From the NCBI GenBank assembly GCA_041667115.1, contig JBAYFO010000090.1, forward strand, positions 1-8,576: a stretch of DNA of 8,576 nucleotides, written 5' to 3'. The DNA is from UBA1563 sp041667115 (GTDB taxonomy: Bacteria > Bacteroidota > Ignavibacteria > Ignavibacteriales > Ignavibacteriaceae). Under the pieces are notes generated by a model that did no database searches, was not told the DNA's origin, and was given only the letters and a program-made list of their open reading frames with translations. Positions 1 to 6,640 of this stretch are shown here, one piece after another (position 1 is the stretch's first letter; each line of letters starts with the position of its first letter). The translations under genes and the position numbers were made by a program.

Positions 1-211
1 AGACTTGCAGCTAAACAAAGAAATCGAATTGATGCACCGGCATATTTATAACAAACGTCGACCATTGGATGAGATTCTTTCAATGTTAACAAAGCATGGT
101 TTTTTGATAAAAGATTTAGAACACGACCAATTCAATTACAAATTTGCCGACGGGACCGCAATGCTGAACCATTATTTCATTCGACTTGCGTTTATGGATT
201 CATGGATCAAG
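1..211 (+). repeat. Direct repeat, left copy (methyltransferase 3' segment)
   Basis: Bases 1-211 align with 8367-8576. The first 88 bases are identical. One A is missing in the right copy at 88/89, and identity then continues to base 123. After that ten substitutions fall in the last 88 bases (positions 124, 133, 154, 172, 181, 184, 190, 199, 202, 206). Eight of the ten are synonymous in the left frame; the others are D to E and I to V. The copy is cut by the window edge, so its true left extent is unknown. Confidence 0.9.
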
Positions 212-343
212 TTTTTGCCGGAAGATAAAGTTGAATACATTTTTAAAAGCATTGAATCGCGATTGAACGAACAAGCAAAAATATTAGACGGTATTAAACT
301 AAGTATCCCATTTGTTATGATTAATGTTACAAAACAAAAATAG
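2..343 (+). CDS. Class I SAM-dependent methyltransferase, C-terminal part (5' end cut by window edge)
   Basis: This is an open frame from the first bases of the window to a TAG stop, giving 113 residues with no natural start. It contains no SAM-binding motif, so it could not be named alone. It is assigned because its first 211 bases match the 3' part of the methyltransferase copy at the right edge (8367-8576), which carries the glycine-rich motif DIGFGTG and the LKPGG post-motif upstream. The segment would therefore be the C-terminal end of a protein of about 270-280 residues. It includes the conserved-looking stretches MHRHIYNKRRPLDEIL and FADGTAMLNHYFIRLAF and ends in a helical tail. Unlike the right-hand copy, the frame here is intact across the site of the one-base lesion (ATG TTA ACA AAG). 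The substrate is unknown. The next gene starts 60 bases downstream on the same strand with no visible terminator between. Confidence 0.72.
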   Translation, partial: DLQLNKEIELMHRHIYNKRRPLDEILSMLTKHGFLIKDLEHDQFNYKFADGTAMLNHYFIRLAFMDSWIKFLPEDKVEYIFKSIESRLNEQAKILDGIKLSIPFVMINVTKQK

Positions 344-388
344 CTACTAATTACCAGACTATTCATAACCCAACAAATTTGATCTAAT

Positions 389-393
389 AAGGA
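389..393 (+). promoter_or_regulatory. Ribosome binding site of the polysaccharide deacetylase
   Basis: AAGGA lies 10 bases before the ATG at 404. It supports that start, which is also the one that gives a full signal peptide. Confidence 0.6.
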
Positions 394-403
394 ATTTCCC
401 AAC

Positions 404-1333
404 ATGCGAACACTTGTTTACTTCATTCTTATTTCTTCTTTTTTTCTAGTATACGGACAAAAAAAACATGTTTGCTTTTCCTACGATGATTTGCCCATTG
501 TTAGCTATGGTATTAATGATTCGACTTACCAAAAAGATTTTATTGACAAACTCATATTGGCATTGAAAAATAACAAAATCCCAGCTATTGGATTTGTTAA
601 TGAGAATAAATTGTACACTGACGACGGATTAATCCAATCTAAAGTTGAATTGCTTAATCGCTGGGTTGACGGAGGGTTAGAGCTTGGGAATCATACGTTT
701 TCTCATCCAGACTATAATTCAATATCATTCAAAGAATTTTCACAAGATCTTATAAAAGGTGAAACTATAACTAATGGAATACTCAGCCGGAATGGCAAGA
801 CAATAAAATATTTTAGACACCCATTTCTTCATATTGGGAATACTAAAGAAAAAGCCGACTCCTTGCGTGATTTTCTCTTTACTCGCGGTTACGTAACGGC
901 ACCGGTTACCATTGATAACGACGATTATTTATTCGCTCTGGCGTATAAAAGAACTAGTGTAAAAAAAGATACGGCTCTCGCCTTGCAGATTGGACATGAC
1001 TACATTGATTACATGGAGAGGAAATTAAAATATTATGAATCGCAAGCCAATAAACTATTTGGAAGGGATATCAACCAGATTTTACTTCTTCATGCTAGTT
1101 TGCTTAATTCTGATTATACTGATTCCCTTGCTACTATGTTGCGAAAAAACAATTATGATTTTATAAACATGGATAAAACTCTCGAGGATAATGCATTTAA
1201 ATCAGATATTACTGTATATGGCAAATGGGGTATTTCCTGGATAGATCGATGGGCGCTCACTCTTGGTAAAAAAGGAGATTTTTTTAAAGATGAACCGGAA
1301 ACTCCGGATTATATTAAACAATTATCCAAATAA
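404..1333 (+). CDS. Secreted polysaccharide deacetylase (CE4 / NodB-like)
   Basis: This 309-residue enzyme is predicted to remove N- or O-acetyl groups from a polysaccharide in the periplasm or at the cell surface. Residues 1-18 form a signal peptide with a hydrophobic core and likely cleavage at YG|Q. All five CE4 motifs can be placed. Motif 1 is FSYDDLP (25-31), with D28 as probable catalytic base and D29 as metal ligand. Motif 2 is HTFSH (97-101), giving the two metal-binding histidines. Motif 3 is FRHPF (137-141). Motif 4 is the Asp-rich DNDDY (171-175). Motif 5 is LLLHA (227-231), with H230 as probable catalytic acid. The metal triad D29/H97/H101 is intact, so activity is expected. The C-terminal 70 or so residues extend beyond the core barrel and include a Trp-rich patch (WGISWIDRW). 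The gene follows the methyltransferase remnant by 60 bases and is separated by 177 bases from the TetR promoter, so it probably does not belong to the transport operon. The substrate is not known. Confidence 0.88.
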   Translation: MRTLVYFILISSFFLVYGQKKHVCFSYDDLPIVSYGINDSTYQKDFIDKLILALKNNKIPAIGFVNENKLYTDDGLIQSKVELLNRWVDGGLELGNHTFSHPDYNSISFKEFSQDLIKGETITNGILSRNGKTIKYFRHPFLHIGNTKEKADSLRDFLFTRGYVTAPVTIDNDDYLFALAYKRTSVKKDTALALQIGHDYIDYMERKLKYYESQANKLFGRDINQILLLHASLLNSDYTDSLATMLRKNNYDFINMDKTLEDNAFKSDITVYGKWGISWIDRWALTLGKKGDFFKDEPETPDYIKQLSK

Positions 1334-1369
1334 AATACGGTTGGAATTAATGAGATATTATCTTTGAAC

Positions 1370-1384
1370 AAGATGCTTCATCTC
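1370..1384 (+). repeat. 15-bp inverted repeat, left copy
   Basis: AAGATGCTTCATCTC is the exact reverse complement of bases 7896-7910. Its core AGATG-CTT-CATCT is itself a short palindrome. The two copies lie in the intergenic regions before and after the 1511-7824 operon. There is no T-run, so this is not a typical terminator. Confidence 0.5.
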
Positions 1385-1448
1385 AAGGTCGACTGCTGCT
1401 ACTCTTGGCTTCTTAAATTTTGGAGATTTGTGTAATGCAAAAAATAAT

Positions 1449-1477
1449 TTGACTTTTATACTTCAATGTTTTATTAT
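1449..1477 (+). promoter_or_regulatory. Sigma70-like promoter of the tetR-transport operon
   Basis: TTGACT (1449-1454) and TATTAT (1472-1477) are separated by exactly 17 bases. They are close matches to the -35 and -10 consensus boxes at ideal spacing. Transcription would start near 1484, inside the adjacent inverted repeat, giving a leader of about 27 nt before the ATG at 1511. The leader has no good Shine-Dalgarno sequence. No other convincing promoter is visible before the following genes of the block. Confidence 0.7.
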
Positions 1478-1496
1478 TGACCTACCGTTCAGTCAA
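1477..1496 (+). promoter_or_regulatory. Putative TetR operator (20-bp inverted repeat)
   Basis: The sequence TTGACctaccgttcaGTCAA has perfect 5-bp outer arms plus inner symmetric positions, so 14 of 20 positions are symmetric (TTGACnnAnCGnTnnGTCAA). The site starts on the last base of the -10 box and covers the expected transcription start, 14 bases before the regulator's ATG. Size, symmetry and position are typical of an autoregulatory TetR/AcrR operator. Bound repressor would block RNA polymerase directly. I saw no second copy elsewhere in the window. Confidence 0.68.
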
Positions 1497-1510
1497 TATT
1501 ATTTAAAACT

Positions 1511-2089
1511 ATGGCGCCAAGAACAAAAAAACAGTTTGAAGAAATAAGACAGGGGAAAAAAGCATTAATCATGAATGCCGCCCTGGAACTTTTTGCAAAT
1601 GAAGGATATCATGCTACCTCCATCAGCAAAATTGCGGAGAAAGCCGGAATCTCAAAAGGATTACTTTACAATTACTTTGAGAGTAAAGAAGCGTTAATCA
1701 TCCAAATTCTCGACCAGGGTTTTGCAGAAATGTTTGCTTATTTCGATATCAACAAAGATGGTGTGTTAAGCAAAAAAGAACTCGCCTATTTTATTGATAA
1801 ATCAGTCGAGTCGTTAAAAGTAAATATTGAATTTTGGCGTTTCTATTTCAGAGTTTCGTTACAACCGGAAGTCTTTCCTCTCCTAAAAAGTAAAATCGAA
1901 GCTATCATGGCACCGATGATGAAACTATTGGTAAAATATTTTCAGACGCAAGGAGCAAAAGAGCCAACCATGGAAGCGATGCTCTTCGGAGCCTTATTGG
2001 ATGGTATCAGCATGGATTACGTTTTTACACCTGAGTTAATTCCAATTGACAAAGTGAAAAAAGCCATCATTAAAAAATATTGCTCATAA
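1511..2089 (+). CDS. TetR/AcrR-family transcriptional regulator with an EF-hand-like loop
   Basis: This 192-residue protein has normal TetR length. The N-terminal DNA-binding domain (about 13-62) shows the family pattern: helix 1 with ALELFANEGYHATS, then the helix-turn-helix SISKIAEKAGISKGLLYNYF followed by ESKEAL. The rest is the all-helical ligand-binding and dimerisation domain. Residues 79-90 read DINKDGVLSKKE, which matches the 12-residue EF-hand loop at every key position (D1, N3, D5, G6, hydrophobic 8, S9, E12). It is flanked by helix-like EMFAYF and ELAYFIDKSVESL. This suggests metal, possibly Ca2+, binding, but that is inference. The gene is first in a seven-gene block and sits just behind a palindromic operator at its own promoter, so it most likely represses itself and the transport genes. 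The inducer is unknown. The ATG at 1511 is chosen because it begins the TetR domain at the usual distance and fits the promoter. Confidence 0.92.
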   Translation: MAPRTKKQFEEIRQGKKALIMNAALELFANEGYHATSISKIAEKAGISKGLLYNYFESKEALIIQILDQGFAEMFAYFDINKDGVLSKKELAYFIDKSVESLKVNIEFWRFYFRVSLQPEVFPLLKSKIEAIMAPMMKLLVKYFQTQGAKEPTMEAMLFGALLDGISMDYVFTPELIPIDKVKKAIIKKYCS

Positions 2090-2136
2090 AAAATTGAACT
2101 GGAATATTTTTGTGAATAAATCAAGTTAGAAAGAAA

Positions 2137-2880
2137 ATGAAAAACCACATAATTTTACTCACTACACTGTTGCTCGCCTCTACCCTATTCCCGCAAAATG
2201 CGACAGAAATAATTAAAAAAGCCGATGAAAAAGCCAAAGGTTCGTCAAGCATTGCAAGCATGACGATGAAAATTGTGCGTCCTACCTGGGAAAGGACTAT
2301 TTCGTTCAAGTCATGGGGAAAAGGCTTTGACTATTCGCTAACACTTGTAACTGCTCCAGCAAAAGAAAAAGGACAAACATTTTTAAAAAGAAAAAATGAT
2401 CTTTGGAGTTGGAATCCAACTATCGAAAGAATGATTAAACTTCCCCCTTCGATGATGTCGCAAGGTTGGATGGGTTCGGATTATACAAACGATGATATTC
2501 TGAAAGAGTCTTCAATCATAGTGGATTATAAGCATACTCTAATTGGTTCGGATAAAATTGAAGGAAAAGATTGTTACAAAATTAAACTCATCCCAAAAGA
2601 AAATGCTGCCGTTGTTTGGGGAAGTGTAATCAAATGGATAACAAAAGATTCCTACTTACAATTAAAAACGTTATACTTTAATGAAGATGGTGAACTTGTA
2701 AAAACAGAAATTGCCTCAGATATAAAAAAAATGGATGATCGTGAAATACCAACCCGGATTGAGTTTATCCCCGAAGACAACAAGGGAAACAAGACGATCG
2801 TAATTCTCGATTCAGTTGAATTTAATGCAGCGATGAGCGATGACTTTTTCTCACAACAAAACATGAAAAAACTTCGGTAG
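2137..2880 (+). CDS. LolA-like periplasmic outer-membrane lipoprotein-sorting protein
   Basis: This 247-residue exported protein has a signal peptide at about 1-20 (hydrophobic LLTTLLLASTLF, likely cleaved around PQ|N). It lacks a lipobox cysteine, so it should be soluble in the periplasm. The mature part matches the family annotated as outer membrane lipoprotein-sorting protein, a LolA/LolB-fold group often encoded next to MMPL or FtsX-type exporters. Visible hallmarks are a run of alternating beta-strand segments, LWSWNPTIERMIKLPP (89-104), and the diagnostic MGSDYTNDD (112-120), followed by strands with KDCYKIKLIP and DREIPTRIEF. The fold is a half-barrel that holds a hydrophobic ligand such as a lipid or an acyl chain. 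Position between the regulator and the permeases suggests it carries the transporter's cargo. It starts 47 bases after tetR, with only a weak purine-rich ribosome site (AGAAAGAAA). It is not orthologous LolA proper: it is longer than LolA and sits with its own transporter. Confidence 0.82.
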   Translation: MKNHIILLTTLLLASTLFPQNATEIIKKADEKAKGSSSIASMTMKIVRPTWERTISFKSWGKGFDYSLTLVTAPAKEKGQTFLKRKNDLWSWNPTIERMIKLPPSMMSQGWMGSDYTNDDILKESSIIVDYKHTLIGSDKIEGKDCYKIKLIPKENAAVVWGSVIKWITKDSYLQLKTLYFNEDGELVKTEIASDIKKMDDREIPTRIEFIPEDNKGNKTIVILDSVEFNAAMSDDFFSQQNMKKLR

Positions 2881-2914
2881 AGAACAGTTAAAAGTTTGTA
2901 AAGGACGATTTAAA

Positions 2915-3259
2915 ATGAAGATAGATAAATTTGAAGATATTAGTTCATGGCAAAAAGCTAGAATCTTAACGATTAAGATTTATACCGCCTTTGAGAACAG
3001 TAAAGATTTTGCTTTCAATAATCAGATTGAAAAAGCGGCTGTTTCAATAATGAATAACATCGCAGCAGGATTTGAGCGGAAATCAAATAACGAATTCAAA
3101 CAATTTCTATTTATTGCAAAAGGATCGGCAGGAGAAGTGAGATCAATGCTTTATTTGGCAAATGATTTAAAGAAATTAGATGTTCATTTATTTAAAGAAC
3201 TTTATGAATTATCTCTTGAAATCTCCAAACTACTTTCAGGATTAATAAAAACTTTATGA
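2915..3259 (+). CDS. Four-helix-bundle protein (23S rRNA intervening-sequence protein family)
   Basis: This 114-residue, all-helical, soluble protein has the hallmarks of the S23/IVP family: an N-terminal FEDISSWQKAR (6-16), then QIEKAAVSIMNNIAAGFERKS (helix 2 and turn), then EFKQFLFIAKGSAGEVRSMLYLA and a C-terminal amphipathic helix. The usual NIAEGF reads NIAAGF here. The family was named for proteins encoded in insertions of 23S rRNA genes in Leptospira and Coxiella, but most members in Bacteroidota-type genomes are scattered and of unknown role, possibly nucleic-acid binding. AAGGA at 2901-2905 gives a good ribosome site 9 bases before the ATG. Its stop overlaps the next gene's start (ATGA at 3256-3259), so it is translationally coupled to the first permease and not a stray ORF. 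The family call is firm; its function inside a transport operon is unknown. Confidence 0.88.
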   Translation: MKIDKFEDISSWQKARILTIKIYTAFENSKDFAFNNQIEKAAVSIMNNIAAGFERKSNNEFKQFLFIAKGSAGEVRSMLYLANDLKKLDVHLFKELYELSLEISKLLSGLIKTL

Positions 3260-4677
3260 ACTTTATTAACTTACGCCTTGCCTGGCGAAACATCTGGAGG
3301 AATAAAAGAAGAACCTACATTACGGCATCTTCAATTATGTTCGCAATATTTTTCGCACTTATAATGAGGGCTTACCAGCTTGGGGTTTACAAAAATATGA
3401 CCGACAGCGTTGTGCAAGCTTACATGGGATTTATCCAAATTCACGAAAAGGACTACTGGAAAGAAAAGACCATGGAATATCTGTTTGCGGCGAACGACGA
3501 TTTTATGAAAAAAGTGGGTTCGATTAAAAATGTTTCGATGGTGGCGCCGCGGTTTGAATCTTTTGCGCTCGCATCCGCCGGATTGCAAACAAAAGTTGCC
3601 ATCATCGCCGGAATTGATCCGCAAAAAGAAAATCAGATGTCATCTCTTTCTAAGAAAGTAATCCGTTATAAACTTGATGAGAAGAGCGAGCAACAACTGT
3701 TCGACCACGGCTTCCCGAAAGAGTTAATCAGCACGATTAATGAATCCCGTACAAAATCATTTACCACAAAAGATGATGTAAAGAAAAAACTGAGTAAAAT
3801 AATTGGAGAAGCGAACACACTAAAATATCTTGACATTTTCTTTCGTGAAACAAAAATAGAAAACGGATATCTCAACCAGGAGGATGACGGTGTACTAATC
3901 GGAAATCGTCTTGCAGATTTTCTTAAACTTTCAGTTGGCGATACGCTTGTTTTAATGGGACAAGGATATCACGGTATCAGCGCCGCCGGAAAATATCCGG
4001 TGCGTGGAATTGTCGGCATTCCTAATCCAGAGTTGGATAATCAAATAGTTTATTTGACCATCGGACAATGTCAAAAATTGTATTCCGCTGAAAATATGCT
4101 GACGGCAATCTCAATCAATCTAAAAAATCCCCATGAAATGGATCAAACAAAAGCTGAATTGATTTCCGCATTACACTCAAATGAATACGAAGTGATGACG
4201 TGGAAAGAAATGGACAAGGTACTCGTTCAGCAAATTGATAGTGATAACTACAGCGGCTTGATAATGCTGTGGATTTTATATGTGATTGTCGGTTTTGGAG
4301 TTTTCGGTACGGTGCTGATGATGACCGCAGAGCGCAGAAAAGAATTTGGTGTTATGGTTGCACTTGGTATGCAAAAATACAAACTCGGATACGTTGTATT
4401 TATCGAGTTAATTCTCCTTTCTTTTATTGGCATTTTAGCCGGCATTGTTCTCAGCCTGCCGGTCATAAAATATTTTGCAGTTAATCCTATTCAACTTACC
4501 GGCAGCATGGCTGATATGATGGAGATGTACGGCATTGAACCTTCCCTCCCTTTTGCATGGCAAACTGATTATTTTATGGCGCAGAGCGGCTCGGTATTTA
4601 TCATTATTTTAATTGCGATTGCCTACCCGCTTGCAAAAATATTTGCGTTAGACACAATGAAATCGTTAAGAGGATAG
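3256..4677 (+). CDS. ABC transporter permease, FtsX/MacB/LolC-like (larger subunit)
   Basis: This 473-residue inner-membrane protein has the four-helix topology of type VII (MacB/LolCE) permeases. The cytoplasmic start LAWRNIWRNKRRT precedes TM1 (about 21-40). A large periplasmic domain follows (about 41-333), then TM2 (about 334-356), the coupling segment ERRKEFGVMVALGM (359-372), TM3 (about 378-404) and TM4 (about 445-463). Such proteins do not form a channel. They transmit ATPase motion to the periplasmic domain to extract or push out substrate. It is about 65 residues longer than the partner permease. The extra length is mostly a charged, helix-rich segment around 135-205 in the periplasmic domain, plus a longer loop before TM4. 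The start overlaps the stop of the four-helix-bundle gene by ATGA, with AGGA about 14 bases upstream. The next permease follows after 21 bases. The cargo could be lipoprotein, lipid or another hydrophobic molecule. Confidence 0.9.
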   Translation: MNFINLRLAWRNIWRNKRRTYITASSIMFAIFFALIMRAYQLGVYKNMTDSVVQAYMGFIQIHEKDYWKEKTMEYLFAANDDFMKKVGSIKNVSMVAPRFESFALASAGLQTKVAIIAGIDPQKENQMSSLSKKVIRYKLDEKSEQQLFDHGFPKELISTINESRTKSFTTKDDVKKKLSKIIGEANTLKYLDIFFRETKIENGYLNQEDDGVLIGNRLADFLKLSVGDTLVLMGQGYHGISAAGKYPVRGIVGIPNPELDNQIVYLTIGQCQKLYSAENMLTAISINLKNPHEMDQTKAELISALHSNEYEVMTWKEMDKVLVQQIDSDNYSGLIMLWILYVIVGFGVFGTVLMMTAERRKEFGVMVALGMQKYKLGYVVFIELILLSFIGILAGIVLSLPVIKYFAVNPIQLTGSMADMMEMYGIEPSLPFAWQTDYFMAQSGSVFIIILIAIAYPLAKIFALDTMKSLRG

Positions 4678-4698
4678 AACAGAATAGAGAATTCGATT

Positions 4699-5925
4699 AT
4701 GATAAACTCAATAGCATGGAAAAATATTTGGCGTAATAAGCTGAGAAGCTCGGTAGTTATCGCCGCTGTAACATTTGGAATTTTGGCGGGAGTCTTTTCT
4801 GCGGGGCTCATGAACGGCATGGTTGAACGGCGTTTGCGTGCAGCGATTGAACTTGAAACTTCCAATGTGCAATTGCACAACCCAAAATATATTGAAAATA
4901 AAGAACTGACGTTCGCGATCAACAATGCCGACGGTATTATCGCCTCATTAATTAAAATGCCTGAAGTGAAAGCCATTGCCAAGCGAATGAAAATTATGGC
5001 TATGGCAAATACTGCCTCCTCTGGTACTGGTGTTGTTGTGTACGGAATTGAACCCGAAAAAGAAAAACTTGTCTCCGGAATTTACAAGAAGATTTTACCA
5101 GGCGAAGGGCCCTACTTTGAAACTGACAGGAAAAATTCAATAGTAATTGGACAAAAGTTGGCTGAAAAGCTTAAGCTCAAGTTGAAGTCGAAAATCGTTA
5201 TCACCTTGCAAACCGTTGATGGAATGATGGTGAACGCCGCTTTTAAAGTTGTGGGGATTTACAAAACGAGCAATTCAATGTTCGATGAAATGAACATTTT
5301 CGTCAGATATAATGATCTTGCTAATCTCACCGGATTTAATGAACAGAATGCACATGAGATTGCCATTCTGTTAAACGACACAAATCTTTCTGATGACGTT
5401 GCGCAAAAATTAACGAAGCAATTTCCCAATCTTGATGTGATGACGTGGAAAGAAATTCAACCTGATCTTGGGATAACAGTTGAGTTCTTGAATATTATGC
5501 TCTACTTTTATGTAATAATCATTCTACTCGCGCTGGGTTTTGGAATCGTAAACACGATGCTGATGGTTGTTCTCGAGCGTATAAAAGAACTTGGAATGTT
5601 GATGGCGGTTGGAATGAATAAAATGCGCATCTTCAAAATGATTATGCTTGAAACAATTTATCTTTCGCTCACAGGTGGAATTCTAGGAATCACGCTCGGC
5701 ATTATCCTTATCCAAATTTTTCAGCAGCATGGAATTGATTTATCAATTTACGGAGAAGGATTCAGCGCAATCGGTTACGACTCGATGATCTATCCTTCAA
5801 TAGGAATAGATTATTACATCGGAACATTTTTGCTTGTCATTTTGACAGGCATCATCGCTTCTATTTATCCGGCGAGAAAAGCGCTCAAGTTAAACCCTGC
5901 GGAAGCAGTTCGTACAGAAATTTAA
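4699..5925 (+). CDS. ABC transporter permease, FtsX/MacB/LolE-like (smaller subunit)
   Basis: This 408-residue protein is a paralogue of the preceding gene with the same architecture: AWKNIWRNKLRSS at the N-terminus, TM1 (about 17-38), a periplasmic domain (about 39-264), TM2 (about 265-291), coupling segment ERIKELGMLMAVGM (293-306), TM3 (about 315-340) and TM4 (about 373-390). It ends in the family signature YPARKALKLNPAEAVR, which the larger permease lacks. Both permeases carry VMTWKE just before TM2. Its length is normal for LolC/LolE-type proteins. It most likely forms a heterodimer with the 473-residue permease, two copies of the downstream ATPase binding below. It starts 21 bases after the first permease and precedes the ATPase by 28 bases, in one transcription unit. 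Permease assignment is secure; calling it LolE itself would be unjustified. Confidence 0.92.
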   Translation: MINSIAWKNIWRNKLRSSVVIAAVTFGILAGVFSAGLMNGMVERRLRAAIELETSNVQLHNPKYIENKELTFAINNADGIIASLIKMPEVKAIAKRMKIMAMANTASSGTGVVVYGIEPEKEKLVSGIYKKILPGEGPYFETDRKNSIVIGQKLAEKLKLKLKSKIVITLQTVDGMMVNAAFKVVGIYKTSNSMFDEMNIFVRYNDLANLTGFNEQNAHEIAILLNDTNLSDDVAQKLTKQFPNLDVMTWKEIQPDLGITVEFLNIMLYFYVIIILLALGFGIVNTMLMVVLERIKELGMLMAVGMNKMRIFKMIMLETIYLSLTGGILGITLGIILIQIFQQHGIDLSIYGEGFSAIGYDSMIYPSIGIDYYIGTFLLVILTGIIASIYPARKALKLNPAEAVRTEI

Positions 5926-5953
5926 TTCACGAAAAACAAAATAAGATATTGAT

Positions 5954-6640
5954 ATGAATGTAATTGAAATAAAAAATCTTGAAAAAATTTATGATGGAAA
6001 ATCCGTTCCTGTGCATGCGGTAAATGATATTAACCTCACATTTGAACAAGGAGAATTTGCCGCGATCGTTGGTCCATCGGGTTCGGGTAAAACAACATTG
6101 TTAAATTTGATTGGCGGACTTGACAAACCAACTTCCGGCGAAATAATTATTTCCGGAACAAATATCGGTGAACTTTCATCCTCAAAGATGATTGACTTTA
6201 GATTGAACAACATCGGATTTGTTTTTCAAGCGTACAATCTTATTCCCGTTCTAACGGCAAAAGAGAATGTTGAATTTATCATGCACCTCCAGGGAAAATC
6301 ACCGGCTGAAAAAGAAGCGCGATCGATGGAAATGTTAAATGCGGTTGGTTTGGGAGATAGAGCCGAAAGCCGCCCGAATAAATTGTCCGGTGGACAGCAG
6401 CAGCGCGTAGCCGTTGCGCGCGCACTTGCATCAAAGCCTCAGTTTATTTTAGCTGATGAGCCGACAGCAAATCTTGATTCGAAATCGGCAGAAACCTTAC
6501 TTGATATTATGGGGAAGTTGAACAAAGAAGAAAAAATCACTTTCATTTTTTCTACTCACGATCAAAGAGTTATGAAAAAAGCGAGGCGTGTAATTACGGT
6601 TGAAGACGGCAAAGTAGTTTCGGATAAAAAAGCGGAATGA
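5954..6640 (+). CDS. ABC transporter ATP-binding protein, LolD/MacB type
   Basis: This 228-residue cytoplasmic ATPase of the LolD/FtsE/MacB subfamily has the expected length for a stand-alone subunit. All catalytic motifs are present: Walker A GPSGSGKTT (40-48), Q-loop Q92 in FVFQAYNLIP, signature LSGGQQQR (144-151), Walker B FILADE with catalytic E169, D-loop NLD (173-175) and switch histidine H202 in STHD. The FQAYNLIPVLTAKENV segment and the doubled glutamines of the signature are typical of this subfamily. It should power the two upstream permeases by ATP hydrolysis. It starts 28 bases after the second permease with only a weak AT-rich ribosome site. Its last codon overlaps the ATG of the outer-membrane protein gene (ATGA, 6637-6640), which indicates coupled translation. 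Confidence 0.95.
   Translation: MNVIEIKNLEKIYDGKSVPVHAVNDINLTFEQGEFAAIVGPSGSGKTTLLNLIGGLDKPTSGEIIISGTNIGELSSSKMIDFRLNNIGFVFQAYNLIPVLTAKENVEFIMHLQGKSPAEKEARSMEMLNAVGLGDRAESRPNKLSGGQQQRVAVARALASKPQFILADEPTANLDSKSAETLLDIMGKLNKEEKITFIFSTHDQRVMKKARRVITVEDGKVVSDKKAE

Noticed and set aside
1334..1510. Small gene or RNA between the deacetylase and tetR.
   Set aside because: ATG at 1435 gives only five codons before TGA, and no structured RNA motif is recognisable. The region is explained by the promoter, the operator and the short inverted repeat.
3331..3624. 97-codon reverse-strand open frame inside the first permease.
   Set aside because: The composition (many His, Arg and Cys in no pattern) and complete overlap with a conserved forward gene mark it as a shadow frame.
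4623..4982. 119-codon reverse-strand open frame across the junction of the two permease genes.
   Set aside because: It is antisense to two well-supported permeases, has no family resemblance and no ribosome site. It is a by-product of forward coding.
3256..6640. Naming the ABC genes lolC, lolE and lolD.
   Set aside because: FtsX/MacB/LolCE permeases share this architecture, and the linked TetR, carrier and barrel indicate a specialised paralogue. Orthology cannot be shown from the window.
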